Shown piece after piece: positions 15,735 through 22,366 of a stretch of 64,000 nucleotides of DNA. The stretch comes from an uncultured Eubacterium sp. Lineage in GTDB: Bacteria; Bacillota; Clostridia; Lachnospirales; Lachnospiraceae. Each line of letters begins with the position of its first letter. Within the stretch, counting starts at the first letter, position 1. The notes beneath the pieces are model-generated. The model did no database searches. It was not told where the DNA came from and worked only from the letters and a program-made list of their open reading frames with translations. A program made the translations under genes and the position numbers. The stretch is from the NCBI GenBank assembly GCA_934338065.1, contig CAKRGX010000001.1:62001-126000 (forward strand). The letters are read 5' to 3'.

Positions 15735-16175
15735 TTACGTTATGATATCCAATAACATACCTCTTATTTCATCTACCTTGCCAAGAATTGTCAACGCATC
15801 CTTCTCATCTTTCAGAAGTTCTCCTGCCAGTTCATCTAAGACAGCATCTACACGTTTGATCATACCATAGACACGATGACGTCCCCGACGGTCCAGAAAA
15901 TTTTCACGGCTGAATTTATGTGAACGGCTAACAACTTCATTCATAAATTCTTTTATCAGACGACGATAATGCTTCATATCGCGAATATCCATATGCTTTC
16001 CCAGCTTTTTCCCCTGCATGGTTATCTCTTCCATCATCACAGATAATCGTTCCTGCAAGCTGCTATCTTCGATGGAACTCATCAGCGTAAATCGAAAATC
16101 CTCACCTGTCTGCTGCACCTGCTGCGTCTGGGTTGTCTGATTTACCTGCTGCATATTATCTACTCGTATATCCAT
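15735..16175 (-). CDS. yaaR: YaaR family protein (DUF327)
   Basis: This 146-aa cytoplasmic protein of the YaaR/DUF327 family is of unknown function and is conserved immediately upstream of holB in Firmicutes. The first 25 residues are glutamine- and threonine-rich and probably disordered. The rest is a helical domain with the conserved [15 protein letters not shown] segment. Conservation of this position suggests a link with DNA replication or membrane-proximal complexes, but no activity is established. Confidence 0.88.
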   Translation of the reverse strand: MDIRVDNMQQVNQTTQTQQVQQTGEDFRFTLMSSIEDSSLQERLSVMMEEITMQGKKLGKHMDIRDMKHYRRLIKEFMNEVVSRSHKFSRENFLDRRGRHRVYGMIKRVDAVLDELAGELLKDEKDALTILGKVDEIRGMLLDIIT

Positions 16176-16228
16176 CGAACCACCTCGCCTTCTTTAAGAT
16201 ACGTATACTTTATTTATCATATCACTTT

Positions 16229-16831
16229 TTACAATGATAATCTACCGTTTTTCCCACTTTTTAGCGTTTCCTCTATTTGACAGACTGCCTCCTCCAAAGA
16301 GGTGTTATCAATTCTGTTATTTATCTCTAACCGTCGCAGGTTATTTTCACAAAAATCTTTCTCATCCGCAAGAAATCGTCTGCAGACTTCCGCAACACAT
16401 GGTTTTTCCTGTTCTTTCTCGCGCTTCAGAGACCGCTCAATGCGTACCATATCATCTACTTCTATGTACAAGGGAACAACCCTTTCTTTTCCATAATAAT
16501 CCCTAATCTGCTCATAGCCCTCCAACGTCGTGATCATACAGGAATCACCTTTTTCAAAATCAATCTGCCCATCATCCACCGTGAAATAATACCATAATCC
16601 TTTAACTGTTTCATAACATCTGTATTCGACCACAGTTCCATCCCCACGCATTTTCTGAAACTGGCTTTCACTCACAAAATGATATTCTTTCCCCTCAGTT
16701 TCGCCTGCCCGTATCGGCCGGGTCGTATAGGTAACGACAGGCCGCAGCTCTGTATGTTGATCCATTACCCTCTGATATAAGGTATCTTTACCCGATGCAC
16801 TTTTCCCCATAATAATATACAGATAGCCCAT
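16229..16831 (-). CDS. Guanylate kinase-family protein
   Basis: The protein has 200 aa with a P-loop GKSASGKDT (9-17), followed by the guanylate-kinase region TYTTRPIRAGETEGKEYHFV. The TRP-R...EGKEYHF pattern is the GMP-binding signature. It would convert GMP to GDP if canonical. The sequence diverges after residue 110 compared with housekeeping Gmk. In Bacillus the equivalent locus carries tmk rather than gmk, and the essential gmk is usually next to rpoZ. This may therefore be a paralogue with another substrate (inference). It is the first gene of the cluster, with a strong promoter at 16862-16890. Confidence 0.82.
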   Translation of the reverse strand: MGYLYIIMGKSASGKDTLYQRVMDQHTELRPVVTYTTRPIRAGETEGKEYHFVSESQFQKMRGDGTVVEYRCYETVKGLWYYFTVDDGQIDFEKGDSCMITTLEGYEQIRDYYGKERVVPLYIEVDDMVRIERSLKREKEQEKPCVAEVCRRFLADEKDFCENNLRRLEINNRIDNTSLEEAVCQIEETLKSGKNGRLSL

Positions 16832-16861
16832 TTTCCAGCCCCTCTCATGTTTTTCCCTATC

Positions 16862-16890
16862 ATTATAACCTTTTTTTTGCGTTAACTCAA
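16862..16890 (-). promoter_or_regulatory. SigA-type promoter of the gmk-like/holB/rsmI operon
   Basis: The minus strand reads TTGAGT (16890-16885), a 17-bp spacer with an A-tract, then a perfect TATAAT (16867-16862). Confidence 0.8.
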
Positions 16891-16907
16891 CATGTAACTA
16901 TTCAGAG

Positions 16908-16936
16908 TTGGCAAGCATATCAATGTCTGTTATACT
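16908..16936 (+). promoter_or_regulatory. SigA-type promoter of the GH43 gene
   Basis: TTGGCA (16908-16913), a 17-bp spacer, then TATACT (16931-16936), 30 bases upstream of the start codon. It is back-to-back with the divergent operon promoter. Confidence 0.8.
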
Positions 16937-16966
16937 GAATTTAGTAAATTTTAAAGGAGAGTGTGA

Positions 16967-17944
16967 ATGAAATTTGAAGGTTGTTATATTAATCCACTTG
17001 TTGAGGAACGGGCGGATCCCTATATTATAAAGGGACCTGATGACTGGTATTACTTTACAGCTTCCTACCCAATGAAAAGCGACTCAGATCCGGATGGGTA
17101 TGATCGAATCATATTGCGCCGTGCTAAAAGCATTGAATCTTTATCGACTGCTCAGGAGATTACAATTTGGAAAGCGGATATAACAACACAAAGTCACCGT
17201 TTTATCTGGGCTCCTGAACTACATTACATTGCCGGCAGATGGTATATTTTTTATGCTGGAAGTGACGATAAGGAAAACAACTGGGCATTTGATTGTCATG
17301 TTCTGGTGTGTGAAGGAAAGGATCCTTATACAGATAACTGGCTGGAAAAAGGAAAATTTCAAAAAAGAGCGGATGACCCTTTTTCCTTTACCGGCTTTTC
17401 CCTTGATATGACTTATTTTGAGGATGGTGATCGTTCCTATGTAATCTGGGCGCAACACAATGAGCAGAGAATATCCTGTCTGTATCTGGGCGAAGTGGAT
17501 CGTAAAGAACCCTGGAAGCTGATTTCTCTTCCTATGCTGTTATCTTCTCCGGAATATGACTGGGAAAAAATACGATATTCGGTAAATGAAGGCCCCGCTG
17601 TCGTCAAACATGGAAAAATGATTCTTGTAAGCTACTCTGCCTCAGGAACAGGACCGGAATACTGCGTTGGCATGCTCTATGCTGGAGCGGGAACAAATCT
17701 CCTCTCACCCATCTCCTGGACAAAAAGGGCTGAGCCAATACTTACTTCAAAAGATCTCGTTGGTGAATATGGTCCGGGACATAATTCATTTACCAAAGAT
17801 AAGAATGGCGATGATATTTTCATTTACCACGCAAGAAGCCAGAAATGCTTTGAACACAAATGCGGATACGGGAACAATGATCCTCTTTTTGATCCCTGCC
17901 GGCATGCACGCGCACGAAAAATCATATGGGATCCATCACTTTAA
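16967..17944 (+). CDS. Glycoside hydrolase family 43 (arabinofuranosidase/xylosidase-like)
   Basis: This 325-aa five-bladed beta-propeller has GH43 catalytic landmarks. The general base is Asp17 in the ADPYI motif. The pKa-modulating Asp is in SLDMTYF, and the general acid Glu is in VNEGPAVV. GHNSF, which helps metal or substrate binding, is near 270. There is no signal peptide, so it acts on imported oligosaccharides in the cytoplasm. The preferred sugar (arabinose or xylose linkages) cannot be read from sequence. The gene starts an operon with the PLP decarboxylase 32 bases downstream, an odd partner. A GGAGAG ribosome site precedes the ATG. Confidence 0.88.
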   Translation: MKFEGCYINPLVEERADPYIIKGPDDWYYFTASYPMKSDSDPDGYDRIILRRAKSIESLSTAQEITIWKADITTQSHRFIWAPELHYIAGRWYIFYAGSDDKENNWAFDCHVLVCEGKDPYTDNWLEKGKFQKRADDPFSFTGFSLDMTYFEDGDRSYVIWAQHNEQRISCLYLGEVDRKEPWKLISLPMLLSSPEYDWEKIRYSVNEGPAVVKHGKMILVSYSASGTGPEYCVGMLYAGAGTNLLSPISWTKRAEPILTSKDLVGEYGPGHNSFTKDKNGDDIFIYHARSQKCFEHKCGYGNNDPLFDPCRHARARKIIWDPSL

Positions 17945-17976
17945 GCAAATAACAGAAATTAAAGGAGCGTCATAAT

Positions 17977-19374
17977 ATGAATTTATATGATAAGCTGCAG
18001 GCTTTTACAAACGAAGAACATATTCCATTTCACATGCCAGGTCATAAAAGAAATACTTGCTTCTCCATGAGTAATCCCTATGAATGGGACATAACAGAAA
18101 TCGAAGGGACCGATAATCTGCATCACCCGGATGGAATATTACAGGAAGAAATGGAACGTCTGCGCAGGCATTATCATACAAAGGACACCTTTCTCCTTGT
18201 CAATGGCAGCACATGTGGTATTCTTGCCGCTATCGCATCTTGCTGTCAGCGTGGAGATTCTATCCTTGTGGCAAGAAACTGCCACCGCTCCGTATACCAC
18301 GCAATGTTCCTGCTTGAACTTGAACCTGTTTATATCTATCCTAAATCGGATAATGAATCCGGCATCTTGCTTGAGATTTCTCCCAAACAAGTTTCACAGG
18401 TATTAAAGCAGAAAAATGTTTCCTGCGTGATCATTACCTCGCCTACTTACGAGGGGATTGTATCCGATATCGGTGGAATTGCAGAAGTCTGTCATTCCCA
18501 TGACGTTCCGCTTATTGTGGATGAAGCTCATGGAGCACATTTTGCATGGGGAAAACAATTTCCTCAGACGGCAATGGAGCAGGGGGCCGACCTCGTAATA
18601 GAAAGTCTTCATAAAACTCTTCCTGCTTTAACTCAGACAGCATTACTACACCGCACATCTGATCACGTCTCACCGGAATTACTTATGCAGTATCTGGCAA
18701 TCTTTGAAACCAGCAGTCCTTCTTATGTGTTAATGTCAAGTATCAGCCAATGTATCTCCTGGCTGGAAAATCTTCCGGAAAAAGCCTGGGATATTTATTC
18801 TGAACGGCTTATTGCTTTTGTGTCATCCTCCCGGAAATGGAAACATCTTAAATTGTGGCGTCCGGACAACCAGGAAATATCCAAACTTATCATTGGTACA
18901 TGGAACACAAATATAACCGGAGTCCAACTTGCTCAACGGCTGCGGACAGAATATCACATTGATGTAGAAATGGAGGCCCCAGAGTATATTCTGGCAATGA
19001 CAAGTATTGCGGATGTCGATGAAGCAATGACTGCCCTGACAAATGCGCTGTCGGAAATTGACCGTTCATTAAATTCTTCCGATACACCTTCCAGCAAAGC
19101 AGCCATGCCGCCAAAAGCCCACGTTTGTATGAATTCGTATCAGGCATCTTATCAACCTCATAGGTCTCTTCCCCTGGAGTCCTGTCTGGGCTGTATCTCT
19201 GGAGAATTTGCTTTTATCTATCCACCCGGAATACCCTTTTTGGTTCCAGGCGAGGAAATTACGGATCCAATTATACATTTTATAAAACAAGCTTCAAAAT
19301 ATGGTTTGACATTGCTTGGTTTAAAGGATAAAAATAATAAAAACATTTTAGTTTTACCTAAAAAAGATAAATAA
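17977..19374 (+). CDS. Orn/Lys/Arg decarboxylase-family PLP enzyme (YaaO-like)
   Basis: The 465-aa fold-type I PLP enzyme is related to arginine, lysine and ornithine decarboxylases, including the short Firmicute form (SpeA/YaaO). The substrate-clamp region FHMPGHKR is at 18-25, DEAHGAHFAW begins at 182, and the PLP Schiff-base lysine is Lys213 in ESLHKTLPA. The C-terminal domain carries CLGCISGEF and the YPPGIPFLVPGE signature. It probably makes agmatine, cadaverine or a related amine, but substrate choice cannot be seen. YaaO-like genes usually lie next to the yaaR-holB cluster. Here the gene is close by but on the opposite strand, with a GH43 gene between. Confidence 0.88.
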   Translation: MNLYDKLQAFTNEEHIPFHMPGHKRNTCFSMSNPYEWDITEIEGTDNLHHPDGILQEEMERLRRHYHTKDTFLLVNGSTCGILAAIASCCQRGDSILVARNCHRSVYHAMFLLELEPVYIYPKSDNESGILLEISPKQVSQVLKQKNVSCVIITSPTYEGIVSDIGGIAEVCHSHDVPLIVDEAHGAHFAWGKQFPQTAMEQGADLVIESLHKTLPALTQTALLHRTSDHVSPELLMQYLAIFETSSPSYVLMSSISQCISWLENLPEKAWDIYSERLIAFVSSSRKWKHLKLWRPDNQEISKLIIGTWNTNITGVQLAQRLRTEYHIDVEMEAPEYILAMTSIADVDEAMTALTNALSEIDRSLNSSDTPSSKAAMPPKAHVCMNSYQASYQPHRSLPLESCLGCISGEFAFIYPPGIPFLVPGEEITDPIIHFIKQASKYGLTLLGLKDKNNKNILVLPKKDK

Positions 19375-19468
19375 ATTTTACAGAGCAACCATTTGTCCCA
19401 ATATGCCGATACGGAGTTTGTTGCATTTTTTTACCATTTATGCACAGAAAACTTACAACACCTGTATG

Positions 19469-19497
19469 TTGCCTTTTCTTCCTTAATATGTTACCAT
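19469..19497 (+). promoter_or_regulatory. SigA-type promoter of the YhfC-like gene
   Basis: TTGCCT (19469-19474), a 17-bp spacer, then TACCAT (19492-19497), 48 bases before the chosen start codon. Confidence 0.5.
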
Positions 19498-19545
19498 ACT
19501 TTTCATAGATTTAATCATTCATTTTTAAGGAGGTACAGCTACTGT

Positions 19546-20349
19546 ATGAATACGATTATTTTTTCCAGTGCAACTATCCAGTCCTGGATTTTTTCTATTT
19601 TTTTAAGTATCATTATTCCACTTTGTTTTCTCTGGTATTTAAAAAGGAAAACCGAAGCAAAGATTGTATCTTTCTTTTCAGGGGTCGGCTTTTCCTTATT
19701 GTTTTCCTTTATTCTAGCTGTTATTGTTAATATTCTTCTATTACAGACGGTCGGGCTGAAATCTATCTTTGGTTCATCTGATCACCCCATTTATTCGGCT
19801 TTCTATGGCTTTATTACTGCTGGACTGATGGCCTTTCTGGCAAGCTATATAGGAATAAAATATGCTATGAAAAATCGTCTTGACAAAGATAACGTGTTGC
19901 TTTTTGGTTTAGGAAAAGGTTGTTTTGAAAGTATTATGAGCGTGGGGACTATCTCGATCACAAATCTGATCGCTGCAGCCTTTATTAACTCTATGGGATC
20001 AGACGAATATTTCAAAAAATTAGGTCTTTCTGCCTCTGAACTGGCTCAGACGAAAACTTCTTTTCAGGCATTAGCTGACACCCCAAATTACATTTTTATC
20101 ATGAACGCCACCTATTATTTATTAATCTTGTGCGCACATATAGGCATTTCTCTATTGATTTTCAAGGCAATAACCGATCATAACTGCAGGCGCAATCTGC
20201 CGCTTGCACTGTTCCTGCAAACAGTAAGTTTTGTTCCCTTATACTTGTCTAATCTTCCAGCTTTGGATGGTTCATTGTTATTGCTTTGCATTGATTTTAT
20301 CTTTACATTTGGTTTACTATACGTTGCATATCAGTCATATAAAAAATAA
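19546..20349 (+). CDS. YhfC family intramembrane protein (putative glutamic-type protease)
   Basis: This is a 267-aa protein with about eight hydrophobic segments and hardly any soluble part. It resembles the YhfC family, whose members are thought to be intramembrane proteases related to the CAAX-protease superfamily. The segment LFGLGKGCFESIMSVG near residues 122-137 is where the family has its conserved Gly-rich turn plus glutamate. Function is unproven here. ATG 19546 is preferred to starts further upstream because the first membrane helix begins right after it, and AAGGAGG lies 12 bases ahead, a slightly long spacing. The gene ends before a structured, gene-free stretch. Confidence 0.75.
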   Translation: MNTIIFSSATIQSWIFSIFLSIIIPLCFLWYLKRKTEAKIVSFFSGVGFSLLFSFILAVIVNILLLQTVGLKSIFGSSDHPIYSAFYGFITAGLMAFLASYIGIKYAMKNRLDKDNVLLFGLGKGCFESIMSVGTISITNLIAAAFINSMGSDEYFKKLGLSASELAQTKTSFQALADTPNYIFIMNATYYLLILCAHIGISLLIFKAITDHNCRRNLPLALFLQTVSFVPLYLSNLPALDGSLLLLCIDFIFTFGLLYVAYQSYKK

Positions 20350-20353
20350 AGTC

Positions 20354-20382
20354 TTGACACAGATTAGCAGTTATAGTATTAT
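20354..20382 (+). promoter_or_regulatory. Promoter-like element directly before a terminator
   Basis: TTGACA (20354-20359), a 17-bp spacer, then TATTAT (20377-20382). There is no downstream gene on this strand; a terminator follows after about 17 bases. It may be fortuitous or may make a very short RNA. Confidence 0.45.
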
Positions 20383-20398
20383 AGTAGTGTAATCAAAG

Positions 20399-20426
20399 GC
20401 GATTCACATTTGTGGGTCGCTTTTTT
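20399..20426 (+). terminator. Intrinsic terminator after the YhfC-like gene
   Basis: A 9-bp stem (20399-20407 with 20412-20420, two G-U pairs) and an ATTT loop precede TTTTTT (20421-20426). It ends the plus-strand transcript of the YhfC-like gene or the short RNA starting near 20389. Confidence 0.8.
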
Positions 20427-20439
20427 ATTTTTTGCCTTT

Positions 20440-20460
20440 ATCATTAGCTTTGCTAATGAT
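20440..20460. repeat. Perfect 9-bp palindromic hairpin
   Basis: ATCATTAGC (20440-20448) and GCTAATGAT (20452-20460) pair around a TTT loop. There is no poly-U tail on either strand. It lies between two convergent transcription units. Confidence 0.6.
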
Positions 20461-20491
20461 TGCCTATATATAGTTTAGTTCTCTATTCCCC

Positions 20492-20545
20492 GAAACGGGG
20501 CAGTCTGAGTTGATGATATTTCGTCACCCCAGACTGCCCCGTTTC
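20492..20545. repeat. Long inverted repeat between convergent genes
   Basis: A perfect 16-bp inverted repeat, GAAACGGGGCAGTCTG (20492-20507) with its complement at 20530-20545, surrounds a 22-base spacer. The left arm can also pair locally (CCCCG-AAA-CGGGG, 20488-20500), giving alternative structures. It lies just past the end of the rRNA methyltransferase gene (minus strand) and lacks a U-tract. It could be a Rho-independent stop without a tail or an intergenic repeat unit. Confidence 0.65.
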
Positions 20546-20556
20546 ACCTTATCTGA

Positions 20557-21945
20557 TTAAAGCAGACGCCACCCACTATGATATTTATTTTTTAGGCTTG
20601 CGTTACTTTTCTTGCCCCATCCCAAAGGATAACCATCTACACAAACCAACTGCCAGCCATCCGGTGCAGAAATTTCTTTTCCTTCCAGCACTAGTGTTTC
20701 CCCTTTTAAATAACGGATCACCCTGTCATCCTCGCCAGAAAGCAACAGACAGTTTTTATATTCACCCTGTTTTAATGCCATTGCCAACGATTGGCTTGGT
20801 TCAAAACGTTTTTTCTTCATTTCTCCAAGGAACAAACCACTTCGAAGGAAACGAAGGCCTCGCATCTTAGGTAGGGCTTTGGGCATATAGTACACCATTC
20901 CATTCCTAGATTCCATGTATTCCGGTTTCAGCTCTTTCGTGCAATTAGCTGCGAACTCTTCCCACAGTTGCCTCTGTTCTCCTTTCAGACCGCTGCGTGT
21001 CTGTTGATAAGACTGAACCATTCCCTCTGCATCTTGCTTTTTTCGAAATAACGCCAAAAAATGTCCTTCTCCATCAAGCCGATGCGGAAATATCCGGACA
21101 CACTTTTGTATAGTTTCATCCTCACTATGGATCAGCCCCGGCATACCAGAAGAAAAACCTTCATATCCCTCCATATCAACTAATTGCATGTCTGGATCCA
21201 TATCCAGTATTTTCTGTACCGTTCCTTCATCTTCCAGCGGAGAAAAAGTACAAGTCGAATATAACAGCATCCCGCCTGGCTTAAGCATAGGAAGAGCCTG
21301 TCGTAAGATGTCCTCCTGCAAATCAGCATAAAACTGCGGTCCATTTTGCTCCCATGCTTTAACCATTGCCGGGTCCTTACGAAACATCCCTTCACCCGAG
21401 CAGGGAGCATCAATTAAAATCTTGTCGAAAAAACCTTCAAAATACTCTGCCAGTTTTTGTGGGTATTCCGTAACTATAAAGCTGTTCTCAATGCCAAATA
21501 ACTCGATATTCTTCAAAAGAGCCTTAGCTCTCTTTGCACTAATATCATTGGCGACAAGCAGCCCTGTGCCTCGTAACCTGGCAGCAAGTTCCGTTGCCTT
21601 TCCTCCAGGTGCTGCACATAAATCCAAAACCACATCATCCTGCTGAATTGGCAGGCGTGACGCCGGTGTCATAGCACTGGGATCTTGTAAATAATACAAC
21701 CCGGCAAAATAATAAGGATGTTTCGCTGGCTGCACAGATTCTCCATCATAAAAAAATCCGTTATCAATGTAGGGGATTTTAGTCAGCGGAAACGGTGAAA
21801 TCCGCAAAAACTCTTCCACCGATATTTTGGCTGTATTGACACGCAGTCCAAAACGCCGGCGATCTTCCATAGACCTTAAATAATCATCATATTCATCCCC
21901 CAGAATACGTTTCATTTCCTCACAAAATTGAACCGGTAACTCCAT
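20557..21945 (-). CDS. RsmF/NSUN-type 16S rRNA (cytosine-C5)-methyltransferase
   Basis: This 462-aa SAM-dependent rRNA m5C methyltransferase belongs to the RsmB/RsmF family. Motif I is DLCAAPGGKATEL (108-120). The two catalytic cysteines are Cys182 in DAPCSGEGMF and Cys232 in YSTCTFSP. A C-terminal RNA-binding part resembling the PUA-like extension of RsmF fills residues about 310-460. ATG 21945 is preceded by AAGGAG; the longer reading from 22020 would overlap the cdd gene and has no ribosome site. It follows cdd by 13 bases in one operon. Target nucleotide assignment (C1407-like) is inferred. Confidence 0.88.
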   Translation of the reverse strand: MELPVQFCEEMKRILGDEYDDYLRSMEDRRRFGLRVNTAKISVEEFLRISPFPLTKIPYIDNGFFYDGESVQPAKHPYYFAGLYYLQDPSAMTPASRLPIQQDDVVLDLCAAPGGKATELAARLRGTGLLVANDISAKRAKALLKNIELFGIENSFIVTEYPQKLAEYFEGFFDKILIDAPCSGEGMFRKDPAMVKAWEQNGPQFYADLQEDILRQALPMLKPGGMLLYSTCTFSPLEDEGTVQKILDMDPDMQLVDMEGYEGFSSGMPGLIHSEDETIQKCVRIFPHRLDGEGHFLALFRKKQDAEGMVQSYQQTRSGLKGEQRQLWEEFAANCTKELKPEYMESRNGMVYYMPKALPKMRGLRFLRSGLFLGEMKKKRFEPSQSLAMALKQGEYKNCLLLSGEDDRVIRYLKGETLVLEGKEISAPDGWQLVCVDGYPLGWGKKSNASLKNKYHSGWRLL

Positions 21946-21958
21946 ACATACTCCTTTT

Positions 21959-22351
21959 CTATAGTGAAAAACTGCTTGGTAAAAGCTCTTTGAGATATTT
22001 TGCCGTATAATCATTAGCACTCTTAGCCATTATAACCTCAAATGTGTCCGCGTTACAAAATTCTGACATCACCTGAAGACACACTCCACAAGGAGCCGGT
22101 GCTGCCATCTCCCCCTGCTTTCCGCCTACAATAGCAATTCTTGTAAAATCCCGATAACCTTCACTTATTGCCTTAAAGATCGCAGTTCGTTCTGCACAGT
22201 TTGTTGGGCTATAGGCAGCATTTTCAATATTGCATCCGGTATATACAGTTCCATCTGCACATTCTAAGGCCGCCCCTACCATAAAGCCGGAATATGGGGC
22301 ATATGCTTTTTCTCTGGCAGACAACGCCATTTCAATCAACTGCTTCATCAT
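21959..22351 (-). CDS. cdd: Cytidine deaminase
   Basis: Cdd is a 130-aa zinc enzyme of the homotetrameric class that deaminates cytidine and deoxycytidine to uridine and deoxyuridine for pyrimidine salvage. Zinc ligands and the catalytic Glu are intact: Cys52 and Glu54 in NCAERTA, and Cys88 and Cys91 in PCGVC. The substrate loop YAPYSGFMVGAAL (17-29) is typical. A GGAAGG ribosome site precedes the ATG. It sits between a large membrane-anchored gene and the rRNA methyltransferase. Confidence 0.95.
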   Translation of the reverse strand: MMKQLIEMALSAREKAYAPYSGFMVGAALECADGTVYTGCNIENAAYSPTNCAERTAIFKAISEGYRDFTRIAIVGGKQGEMAAPAPCGVCLQVMSEFCNADTFEVIMAKSANDYTAKYLKELLPSSFSL

Positions 22352-22366
22352 TCATCCTTCCAATTC

